In this document: positions 26,867 through 34,032 of the stretch, one piece after another
Position numbering within the stretch: the stretch's first letter is position 1
Layout of the letters: each line of letters starts with the position of its first letter
Assembly (NCBI GenBank): GCA_026995045.1
Contig: JALWPK010000220.1
Coordinates: 1 to 41,850, forward strand
From: Gammaproteobacteria bacterium
Lineage (GTDB): Bacteria; Pseudomonadota; Gammaproteobacteria; SZUA-229
Direction: 5' to 3'
Length of the DNA: 41,850 nucleotides
The notes under the pieces: generated by a model
What the model was told of the DNA's origin: nothing
Database searches by the model: none
Seen by the model: the letters and a program-made list of their open reading frames with translations, nothing else
Position numbers and translations under genes: made by a program

Positions 26867-27913
26867 ATGTCTATTGGCAGTGTGATGATTGATCTGGTGG
26901 GAGCCGGTATCAGTCAGCAGGAAAAAGAATTATTGCAGCATCCGCAGACTGGCGGGGTGATTCTGTTTACCCGCAATTTCGAATCGGTGGAACAGATTCA
27001 ACAACTGATTCGTGATATCCATGCCTTGCGCGAACCGCATTTACTGATTGCGATCGACCACGAAGGCGGCCGGGTGCAGCGTTTTCACGAGGGCTTTACC
27101 CGGCTGCCGCCTGCCGCCGTGTTTGGCAAAATATTTGATCAGGACGAAAAGGTGGGCCGTGAAGCGGCGGAGCAGGCGGGCTGGTTGATGGCGGCGGAGC
27201 TGCGCAGCATTGGCGTGGATTTCAGTTTTGCCCCGGTGCTGGATCTGGCGCACGGCGTCAGCGGCGTTATCGGCGACCGCGCCTTTCATTCGCGCGCCGA
27301 TGCAGTGGCGACGCTGGCATATGCCTATATGCATGGCATGCAACAGGCAGGCATGCAGGCGGTGGGCAAGCATTTTCCCGGTCACGGCGGCGTGGCCGAA
27401 GACTCGCATCTTGCGCTGCCAACCGATACGCGTGATTTCGACACGCTCAAGCGCAAGGACATGCTCGCGTTCGAGCGCATGATTAAAAACGGCTTGCCCG
27501 CCATCATGCCGGCGTATGTGATTTATGAGCAGGTCGACGCCAAACCGGCCGGTTATTCGCGCATCTGGTTGCAGGACATTCTGCGCGGCCAACTCGGTTT
27601 CCAGGGCGCGATTTTCAGTGACGATCTGACCATGGAAGCGGCGTGCATCGCCGGCAGTTATGGCGACCGCGCACGCGAGGCGCTGGAAGCGGGTTGTGAC
27701 ATGGTGCTGGTGTGCAACCATACCGAAGGTGCGGCGGAAGTGCTGCAGTCTCTGGAAGGATACAGCAACCCGACATCACTGATACGACTGGTGCGCATGC
27801 ACGGCAAGGATGGCCTGCCGTATGAGCAACTACGTGCCAGCCATCATTGGCGGCAACGCAGTAAAATGGTCGCCGAACTGGATCAATCACCCTGGCTGGA
27901 ACTGGATGTCTGA
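26867..27913 (+). CDS. nagZ: Beta-N-acetylhexosaminidase NagZ
   Basis: A 348-residue glycoside hydrolase family 3 enzyme of peptidoglycan recycling. It removes GlcNAc from GlcNAc-anhydroMur-peptides in the cytoplasm. No signal peptide is seen. Key parts are IAIDHEGGRVQRF (substrate-binding), GVDFSFAPVLDLA, the general acid/base loop KHFPGHGGVAEDSH and the nucleophile Asp in IFSDDLTMEAA. The length is typical. The ATG at 26867 follows an AGGCGCAG stretch. The gene overlaps the downstream phosphoribosyltransferase gene by 8 bases. Confidence 0.96.
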   Translation: MSIGSVMIDLVGAGISQQEKELLQHPQTGGVILFTRNFESVEQIQQLIRDIHALREPHLLIAIDHEGGRVQRFHEGFTRLPPAAVFGKIFDQDEKVGREAAEQAGWLMAAELRSIGVDFSFAPVLDLAHGVSGVIGDRAFHSRADAVATLAYAYMHGMQQAGMQAVGKHFPGHGGVAEDSHLALPTDTRDFDTLKRKDMLAFERMIKNGLPAIMPAYVIYEQVDAKPAGYSRIWLQDILRGQLGFQGAIFSDDLTMEAACIAGSYGDRAREALEAGCDMVLVCNHTEGAAEVLQSLEGYSNPTSLIRLVRMHGKDGLPYEQLRASHHWRQRSKMVAELDQSPWLELDV

Positions 27914-28448
27914 GCGCAAGCTGCCCGATAATTGCGAAACCGTGTTTAGCGCCAGTCAGGTACAGCAGGCGCTGGATCAGCTTGCGCAGCAACTCAATTC
28001 GACGCTAGCAGGACAAACCGTGGTGGCGCTGTGCGTGATGAATGGCGGTCTGATATTCACCGGCCAGTTTCTCACCCGGCTGCAATTTGAAACCACCATC
28101 GACTACTGTCACGCCACCCGTTATCGCAACACCACCAGTGGCCATACCCTGCAATGGCTGAGCCGTCCGCAACAGAGCCTGCAGGACAAAACCGTGCTGA
28201 TTTTCGATGACATACTCGACGAAGGCGTTACCTTGAAAGCGGTTCGGGAGTATTGTTATCAGCAGGGCGCCGCGCGCGTCATCACGGTGGTGTTGCTGGA
28301 AAAGCGCCATCACAGACGCGTCGAAGATATCGAAGCCGATTTTGTGGCGCTGCGCGTCGAAGACAAATATGTTTTCGGTTTTGGCATGGACTATGAAGGC
28401 CGCTACAGGAATCTTGATGCGATATATGCACTGGGAACGGCAACATGA
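27906..28448 (+). CDS. Hypoxanthine-guanine phosphoribosyltransferase
   Basis: A 180-residue type I phosphoribosyltransferase that would turn hypoxanthine or guanine plus PRPP into IMP or GMP. The PRPP-binding motif VLIFDDILDEGVTLKAV (two Asp) is clear, as are VVALCVMNGGLIFTGQF at the front and the flexible loop region with YRNTTSGH. The ATG at 27906 lies inside the nagZ end and starts MSERKLPDN; a longer frame from 27810 would run through nagZ and is rejected. It ends 4 bases inside the next gene (ATGA), so nagZ, this gene and the phosphorylase form one operon. I leave the symbol open because hpt and related names are used inconsistently. Confidence 0.9.
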   Translation: MSERKLPDNCETVFSASQVQQALDQLAQQLNSTLAGQTVVALCVMNGGLIFTGQFLTRLQFETTIDYCHATRYRNTTSGHTLQWLSRPQQSLQDKTVLIFDDILDEGVTLKAVREYCYQQGAARVITVVLLEKRHHRRVEDIEADFVALRVEDKYVFGFGMDYEGRYRNLDAIYALGTAT

Positions 28449-29191
28449 GAATAGGCATTATCGGCGGCAGTGCGCTGGGGCGCATCGACACACTGCAATC
28501 CGTGCACCGTGAAATGGTGAACACGCCTTATGGCGCGCCATCCTGTCCCCTTACTTTTGGCAACATGGCCGGCAACGAGGTCGTGTTTTTGCCACGCCAC
28601 GGCAGCGGCCATTACATCGCGCCGCACGAAGTCAACTATCGCGCCAACCTGTTCGCGCTGAAACAACTTGGGGTGACGCATGTAATCGGCGCGGCGGCTG
28701 TCGGCGGCATCAGCGACAACATGGCGCCCTTGAAACTGGTTTTTCCCGACCAGATTATTGATTACACTTGGGGGCGGCAAAATACCTTTCACGACGGACA
28801 GACACAGCGCGTGCATCATGTGGACTTTACCTATCCCTACGATGAAACCATGCGCCAGCAAATGATCGCCGCCGCCAGCGAACTTGGCCTGGCGTTTGAG
28901 AGCCGGGGCGTTTATGGCGCCACTCAGGGCCCAAGGCTGGAAACCGCTGCTGAAATTCAGCGCATGAAACGCGACGGCTGCGATATCGTCGGCATGACCG
29001 GCATGCCGGAAGCCGTGCTGGCGCGTGAGTTGCAAATGAAATACGCCTGCTGCGCGCTGGTCGTCAACTGGGCGGCGGGCGTGCAGCAGGGGCAAACTGT
29101 TTCCATTCACGATATTGAAGTAAACCTGAAAGCCGGCATGGACACCACCCTGAAACTGCTGGCGCAGGTGTTGCCGGTGATGACGGAGTGA
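28445..29191 (+). CDS. S-methyl-5'-thioinosine phosphorylase
   Basis: A 248-residue purine nucleoside phosphorylase of the MTAP/MTIP family. It would split methylthioinosine into hypoxanthine and methylthioribose 1-phosphate. Features are IGIIGGSALGRID, the phosphate-binding LPRHGSGHYIAPHEVNYRAN, IGAAAVGGI, GVYGATQGPRLETAAEI and MTGMPEAVLARELQMKYA. The base-recognition position reads VVNWAAG with Asn, where adenosine-specific MTAP enzymes have Asp; Asn fits a 6-oxopurine. In Pseudomonas aeruginosa MTIP also lies beside nagZ. The upstream phosphoribosyltransferase could salvage the released hypoxanthine. Confidence 0.9.
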   Translation: MRIGIIGGSALGRIDTLQSVHREMVNTPYGAPSCPLTFGNMAGNEVVFLPRHGSGHYIAPHEVNYRANLFALKQLGVTHVIGAAAVGGISDNMAPLKLVFPDQIIDYTWGRQNTFHDGQTQRVHHVDFTYPYDETMRQQMIAAASELGLAFESRGVYGATQGPRLETAAEIQRMKRDGCDIVGMTGMPEAVLARELQMKYACCALVVNWAAGVQQGQTVSIHDIEVNLKAGMDTTLKLLAQVLPVMTE

Positions 29192-29233
29192 GGTATGCAG
29201 CAGAGACCATTGAGCGCACAGACATTTTATTGG

Positions 29234-29469
29234 TCCGCAAATGAACGCAAATGAACGCGATTGGTATTGCCACAGAGCTCACAGAGAACATGGAGGGGGT
29301 TTGAAAAGCCAACGCAAAGACGCAGCGGCGCAAAGGACGCGGAGATTTTCTTTATATGGTGCAAATAATAAAAACCTTCGCGCCCTTTGCGCCTTTGCGA
29401 TAAAGCCATGTGTGTGCATTCGCGGATAGCAATAATAACCCTCCGTGCGCTCTGTGACCTCTGTGGCAA
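29234..29469. repeat. Composite inverted repeat (families C, B, D)
   Basis: This fills most of the 371-bp gap before ycaO. It holds a family C arm CCGCAAATGAACGCAAATGA (from 29235, itself an 11-bp tandem), family B left arm TTGCCACAGAGCTCACAGAG (from 29267), family D left arm AACGCAAAGACGCAGCGGCG (from 29311), family D right arm CCTTCGCGCCCTTTGCGCCT (from 29375), and family B right arm GCGCTCTGTGACCTCTGTGG (from 29447). B encloses D as inverted pairs. No gene is seen here. Confidence 0.8.
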
Positions 29470-29562
29470 ATCAGCTGACGTTTGTGGCTGAAAACATTGG
29501 CTCTTTGTGTCGGCTTTAAAAATTGCAGTGCACTTCCGATGCCCTGTGGCAGAATACAAACC

Positions 29563-31350
29563 ATGACAGAAAAGACCTTCATCAAGGGAAAAGACCGCGA
29601 TCTGGAAAGCAGCATCGACATCATGCGGCAAAAGCTCGCGGCTATCGGCATTGAAATCGAGGAGGCATCCTGGCTAAACCCGGTGCCGAATGTGTATTCG
29701 GTGCATATTCGCGACAAACAATGCGAGGTGATGTTTACCAATGGCAAGGGCGCCAGCCGCAAGGCGTGCCTCGCCAGCGCGTTGGGTGAATATTTCGAGC
29801 GTCTCAGCACCAACTATTTTTTTGCCGATTTTTATCTGGGCGAGCAGCATGCGCAGGCGGATTTTGTACACTATCCGGACGAGCGCTGGGCGCCTGCCGA
29901 TGAGGATTTTCGCCATCACATGCTGGATGAAAACCTGTGGCGATTTTACGACCCGGAGCAACAGCTCACCGCGCAACAGCTTTATGACGCCAACACCGCC
30001 AACCATCAGCGCGGGATTTGCTGTCTGCCGTTTACCCGCCAACGCGATGGCGAACCGGTCTGGTTTCCGGTCAATATCATCGGCAACCTGTATGTCAGCA
30101 ATGGCATGTCGGCCGGCAATACACGCGAGGAGGCGCGCGTGCAGGCGCTGTCTGAAATTTTTGAACGCTATGTCAAAAACAGGATTATCGCCGAAGGCAT
30201 CTGTTTGCCGGAAGTCCCGGCTTCAGTGCTGCAACGCTATCCGGCTATTGTGGAAGCAATTACCAAGCTGGAGCAGCACGGTTATCACCTGCGCGTGGCC
30301 GACGCCTCGCTCGGCGGCCGCTACCCGGTGATGAGCGTCACCCTGATGAATCCGCGCGACGCCACCGTGTTCGCCTCGTTCGGCGCGCACCCCTGTTTTG
30401 AAGTGGCGTTGGAGCGCACCGTGACCGAACTGTTGCAGGGCAGAAGCCTGCACGAGCTGGATGGCTTTCAGCCGCCCAGTATGGATCTGGATGAAGTCGC
30501 CGACCATCACAATCTGGAAACCCACTTCATCGATTCCAGCGGTCTGATTGCCTATGACTTTTTCAAGTCGACGCCGGACTACGCCTTTTGTGACTGGGAT
30601 AATGACGACAGCACGGAAAATGAATTCCAGGATTTATGCCAGCGCATTCACGACATTGGCTTTGATATCTATATTGCCGACTACGCGCATCTCGGCGTCT
30701 ACAGTTGCCGAATACTGGTTCCGGGCATGTCTGAAATCTATCCGGTCGATGACCTGGTCTGGAACAACAACAACGAGGGCGCGTTGTACCGCGAGCAGAT
30801 ATTGACGCTGCGCGACGGAAACCCGGAACAATGGATGGCTCTGTTCGAACATCTCGACAGCGGCGGCTATCACGACATGCAGCGCGTGGCCGAATTTATC
30901 GGCGTCGCGCCCGACCACGGATCGGTATGGGCGACGCTGCGGCTGGGCGAGCTGAAAACCATGCTGTGTCTGGCGGCGGGCGAACGCGAAACGGCATCGC
31001 AATGGGTGGACTGGTGTTTGCACATGGACCAGCTGACCGTGTGCCGTCTGCATCTGTACCACTGCATCAAGGCGCTGCTCGATATTGAGCTTGATGGTGC
31101 TCGTCACTATCGTGATTTTGAACAAGGCCTGGCGAAACTGTATGGACAGGAATATCTGGGCATCAGCCGCAAGATTGTTGATGGCGAGGAAATCTTTCAT
31201 GGCCTGCACAGCCCCGGTCTGTCACTGGAGGGGTTTGAAACGCATACAGAATTGCTCAAAACCTATCAGCGTTTGCAGCAGGCGAAGCGCGACTATTGGC
31301 AAAACAGACAGCGGGCAACGCAATATGTGGGCGTCAAGGATACAGCATAA
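29563..31350 (+). CDS. ycaO: YcaO protein (RimO-associated, E. coli type)
   Basis: A 595-residue YcaO-domain protein resembling the E. coli protein that supports methylthiolation of ribosomal protein S12 by RimO. YcaO domains use ATP to activate amide backbones. The N-terminal part includes KGASRKACLASALGEYFERLS (ATP/Mg-binding Glu), followed by GNTREEARVQALSEIFERYV (second ATP motif) and GAHPCFEVALERTVTELLQG. A TPR-like C-terminal extension follows from about residue 400. The length fits the E. coli type rather than peptide-natural-product YcaO proteins, and no RiPP precursor or partner gene is visible nearby. The ATG at 29563 has no clear Shine-Dalgarno. The acyltransferase gene overlaps its end by 26 bases. 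Confidence 0.92.
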   Translation: MTEKTFIKGKDRDLESSIDIMRQKLAAIGIEIEEASWLNPVPNVYSVHIRDKQCEVMFTNGKGASRKACLASALGEYFERLSTNYFFADFYLGEQHAQADFVHYPDERWAPADEDFRHHMLDENLWRFYDPEQQLTAQQLYDANTANHQRGICCLPFTRQRDGEPVWFPVNIIGNLYVSNGMSAGNTREEARVQALSEIFERYVKNRIIAEGICLPEVPASVLQRYPAIVEAITKLEQHGYHLRVADASLGGRYPVMSVTLMNPRDATVFASFGAHPCFEVALERTVTELLQGRSLHELDGFQPPSMDLDEVADHHNLETHFIDSSGLIAYDFFKSTPDYAFCDWDNDDSTENEFQDLCQRIHDIGFDIYIADYAHLGVYSCRILVPGMSEIYPVDDLVWNNNNEGALYREQILTLRDGNPEQWMALFEHLDSGGYHDMQRVAEFIGVAPDHGSVWATLRLGELKTMLCLAAGERETASQWVDWCLHMDQLTVCRLHLYHCIKALLDIELDGARHYRDFEQGLAKLYGQEYLGISRKIVDGEEIFHGLHSPGLSLEGFETHTELLKTYQRLQQAKRDYWQNRQRATQYVGVKDTA

Positions 31351-31936
31351 CGCGCCCGCGACTGGCGTCATCAAATACTGGCTGGCGCGGCTGTGGTTGC
31401 AGCTGCTGGGCTGGAACGTCACTGGCGAGTTGCCGCTGGATTCAAAATTTGTCCTGATTGGCGGCCCACATACCAGCAACTGGGATTTTGTCATCGGCAT
31501 TCCCGCGCTCTATGTGCTTCGCATCAAGGCCTATTGGATGGGCAAGGACACGCTGTTCAAATGGCCGTTCGGATTTTTTATGCGTCGCCTGGGTGGTATT
31601 CCGATAGACCGCAGCAGCGCCCACGGGGTGGTTGCGCAAACAGCAAAGCAACTGAAACAGGCGGACAAGCTGGTGATTCTGATTCCGGCCAAGGGCACGC
31701 GCGGCAAAACTCGATACTGGAAATCCGGTTTCTACCATATCGCCCGGCTGGCGGATGTGACCGTGGTGTGTGGCTACCTGGATTTTTCCACCAAAACCGC
31801 GCGCATCGGTTACAGTTTCCGGCCCAGCGGCAACATCCCTGAAGACATGGAAAAAGTTCGCGCCTTCTTTGCGCCTGCGCACGGCAAGCGCCCGGAGCTG
31901 GAAGACAATATTCGGCTAAAAGAAGAAGATGCCTGA
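31325..31936 (+). CDS. 1-acyl-glycerol-3-phosphate acyltransferase-like (PlsC family)
   Basis: A 203-residue lysophospholipid acyltransferase-fold protein. The catalytic H-x4-D is GPHTSNWDF, and the second block KDTLFKWPFGFFMRRLGGIPIDRS and the third, LVILIPAKGTRGKT (with G-T-R in place of E-G-T-R), follow in order. Members move acyl groups onto glycerol-phosphate or other lipids at the inner membrane. The substrate is uncertain, and the loss of the motif III Glu (PAKGTR rather than PEGTR) is unusual although seen in related small members. The ATG at 31325 lies inside the end of ycaO; a longer frame through ycaO is rejected. Confidence 0.85.
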   Translation: MWASRIQHNAPATGVIKYWLARLWLQLLGWNVTGELPLDSKFVLIGGPHTSNWDFVIGIPALYVLRIKAYWMGKDTLFKWPFGFFMRRLGGIPIDRSSAHGVVAQTAKQLKQADKLVILIPAKGTRGKTRYWKSGFYHIARLADVTVVCGYLDFSTKTARIGYSFRPSGNIPEDMEKVRAFFAPAHGKRPELEDNIRLKEEDA

Positions 31937-31950
31937 GATTTTTTCAGCAA

Positions 31951-31978
31951 CGCCAGCCATCAATCCAGATGGCTGGCG
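31951..31978. terminator. Hairpin between convergent genes
   Basis: CGCCAGCCATC (31951-31961) and GATGGCTGGCG (31968-31978) form a perfect 11-bp stem with a 6-nt loop, between the stop codons of the acyltransferase and SulP genes. No T run follows on either strand. It may stop transcription from both sides less efficiently than an intrinsic terminator, or protect 3' ends. Confidence 0.6.
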
Positions 31979-31984
31979 GAGGCG

Positions 31985-33718
31985 TCAGTTCTGGTTACAT
32001 TCCTTGAATATTCTGGCGTCGCAACCGGCGCAGATATCTTTGTCCAGTCGCTTGTAGATTTGCCTGATTGCCTCTGCCTTGGTGTCAAAGAAATGATCAC
32101 CGCCGATATTCCTGATAAAGCAGGCTCTGGCGGCAAATTCATACACCGACGACTTCAGGCCGACAAAATACAGGCCGCCGCCGTGTTTTTTCAGGCTGTT
32201 GTTTTCCGCCACCAACGCCTCGGCGCCGGCGAGGTCGATAAAGTTGATGCCGCTGCCGACAATCAGAATGTGGTAAATGCCTTCTTTTTCCGCAATCTGC
32301 ACGATGCGTTTCTGGATATGATTGATCGAACCGAAATAGATCGACATATCGATGCGGATAATTTTCAGTTGCGGGCACTGCTTCAGCGGTTTCTTGTTTA
32401 CATTAATGAACTTGCCGCGTTCGCCTTCACTGCGATCCACCGACAGCGTCGGAATGCGCGGCGTTGAAGTCTTGGCGAGGAACAGCACCAGCGACAGCAT
32501 CACACCCAGATAAATCGCAAACTCCAGTTCAAGGAACAGGGTGGCGAAAAAGGTGGTCAGCAAGATGGATGATTCCGATTTGCTGAACGCCAGGGTTTGC
32601 TTGATGTGATGAAAATCCACCAGGTTGTACGCCACCAGCAAAATCACCCCGCCCATGGCGGCAATCGGCAGATATGCGGTTAGCGGCGCAATCAGCAACA
32701 CAATAATCATCAGGAACAGCGCTGCAAAAATCGCTGACATCGGTGTTTTGGCGCCGGCTTCATAGTTGATGCCGGAGCGGGTGAATGAACCGGAGCCGGC
32801 ATAACTGGAGAAAAAGCTGCCGGTGATGTTGGATAGACCCTGACCGATAAACTCCTGATTGGCGTCGATGCGTTGCCCGGACTTGGTGGCGACGGCGCGG
32901 CTGATAGACACCGCCTCGATCAAACCCAGCAGGGCGATGGCGAAAGCTTCCGGCGCCAGCATCTTGATGGTGCTGAAAGAAAACTCTGGCGATGACACCG
33001 GCGGTAGATGTGCGGGAATTTCGCCCACCAGCTTGATGCCGTCGGTGTAGTTGCCAAGATACATGGCGACCACGCTGCCGGCGACCATGCCGAATAACAG
33101 GTTCGGCAGTTTCGGAAACAGTTTTTTGGTCGCAATGGCGGTCAGCAACGTCACCAGCGCGATGACAAGCAAGTAGGGATTAAAATTGCCAATGCCGCTG
33201 AACAGATCCATCCAGGTATGCAGAAACGACTCGCCCTTGGGAACAAAAATACCGGTGATGTGTTTCATCTGACTGGTGGCGATCAGAATTGCCGCGCCAG
33301 CGGTGAAGCCGATGACCACTGTGTGCGAAACAAAGTTCACCAGTGCGCCAAGACGCGCCAGTCCGAAAGACAATTGATATATGCCGGCGAGAAACGTCAT
33401 GGTCAGCGCCAGCTTGATAAATTCAGCAGTGCCTGGGTCGGCGTGATGACTGACCGCCGAGAACACCACAATTGAAATTGCCGTCGTCGGGCCGGAAACC
33501 AGATGCCAGGAAGAACCGAACAGAGCCGCTACAATCGGCGTGACCATTGCAGTATAAAGGCCATATTCTGGCGGCAGGCCGGCAATGGTGGCGAAAGCGA
33601 CGCCCTGTGGCAACACAATCACGGCCCCGGTCAGGCCGGCAAAGATATCGGCCTTGATGGTGTCCCTGGTAACGTGCTTAAACCAAGTTAAAAATGGAAA
33701 AACTTTTTCCAGTTGCAT
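31985..33718 (-). CDS. SulP-family anion transporter with STAS domain
   Basis: A 577-residue inner-membrane transporter of the SLC26/SulP family, moving sulfate, bicarbonate or dicarboxylates. The membrane part opens with FAGLTGAVIVLPQGVAFATI and PPEYGLYTAMV and has more than ten hydrophobic helices up to about residue 400. SulP hallmarks such as GQGLSNITGSFFSSYAGSGSFTRSG are clear. The cytoplasmic STAS domain (about 440-550) includes YFGSINHIQKRI and VGSGINFIDLAGAEALV. The last 20 residues carry CAGCDARIFKEC, a Cys cluster of possible metal or redox function. GGAAAC precedes the ATG at 33718. It is divergent from nrdJa. Confidence 0.93.
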   Translation of the reverse strand: MQLEKVFPFLTWFKHVTRDTIKADIFAGLTGAVIVLPQGVAFATIAGLPPEYGLYTAMVTPIVAALFGSSWHLVSGPTTAISIVVFSAVSHHADPGTAEFIKLALTMTFLAGIYQLSFGLARLGALVNFVSHTVVIGFTAGAAILIATSQMKHITGIFVPKGESFLHTWMDLFSGIGNFNPYLLVIALVTLLTAIATKKLFPKLPNLLFGMVAGSVVAMYLGNYTDGIKLVGEIPAHLPPVSSPEFSFSTIKMLAPEAFAIALLGLIEAVSISRAVATKSGQRIDANQEFIGQGLSNITGSFFSSYAGSGSFTRSGINYEAGAKTPMSAIFAALFLMIIVLLIAPLTAYLPIAAMGGVILLVAYNLVDFHHIKQTLAFSKSESSILLTTFFATLFLELEFAIYLGVMLSLVLFLAKTSTPRIPTLSVDRSEGERGKFINVNKKPLKQCPQLKIIRIDMSIYFGSINHIQKRIVQIAEKEGIYHILIVGSGINFIDLAGAEALVAENNSLKKHGGGLYFVGLKSSVYEFAARACFIRNIGGDHFFDTKAEAIRQIYKRLDKDICAGCDARIFKECNQN

Positions 33719-33905
33719 TTAATGTTTCCTGGCTATAGTGAAAATTTGATTGTTAAACCGCCCAATAGTGAAACTGCGCGAGCGCGCGTACTTTACAGCC
33801 TTTGCAATCAACAGAATATATATCTTTTATGGTAGATAAATGACAAAACAGCCGTGCGCGTTGCTGTTTCGGCAAGTGTGGATATACCTGGCGCCGGCCC
33901 GAGTC

Positions 33906-33919
33906 TTGATCTGGATCAA
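33906..33919 (+). promoter_or_regulatory. FNR/Anr box upstream of nrdJa
   Basis: TTGATCTGGATCAA matches the FNR/Anr consensus TTGAT-N4-ATCAA at all ten positions. Its centre (33912.5) is 41.5 bp from a predicted start near 33954, with a -10-like TAACAT at 33941-33946. That is the standard class II activator geometry. It predicts induction of nrdJa without oxygen. The rest of 33719-33905 holds no gene; a weak inverted repeat AAACAGC/GCTGTTT lies at 33846-33869. Confidence 0.78.
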
Positions 33920-33946
33920 CAACCGACAGAGCGAGTCATCTAACAT

Positions 33947-33993
33947 ATACAATATGTAGTACATAAGAATAATAATAACACTATATGCGGTAG
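33947..33993 (+). promoter_or_regulatory. Tandem NrdR-like boxes
   Basis: ATACAATATGTAGTAC (33947-33962) and ACACTATATGCGGTAG (33978-33993) match the NrdR box pattern (acaCwATATatwGtgt) at 12 and 11 of 16 positions. They start exactly 31 bp apart, three helical turns, the spacing known for NrdR boxes. They cover the predicted start of nrdJa, so NrdR bound to dATP would repress it. nrdR is not in the window. Confidence 0.65.
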
Positions 33994-34032
33994 ATTGTGT
34001 CTAGCAACTACCGTACCGTCGGGAGATTCTGC

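Noticed and set aside
29563-31350. YcaO gene as a sign of a RiPP (thiazole/oxazole peptide) cluster
   Set aside because: The length and C-terminal extension fit the E. coli housekeeping type, and no precursor peptide, dehydrogenase or E1-like gene lies nearby.
33719-34032. Possible adenosylcobalamin riboswitch before nrdJa
   Set aside because: NrdJ uses B12, so I looked for the B12 box and a long structured leader. Neither is present; the region is explained by FNR and NrdR boxes.
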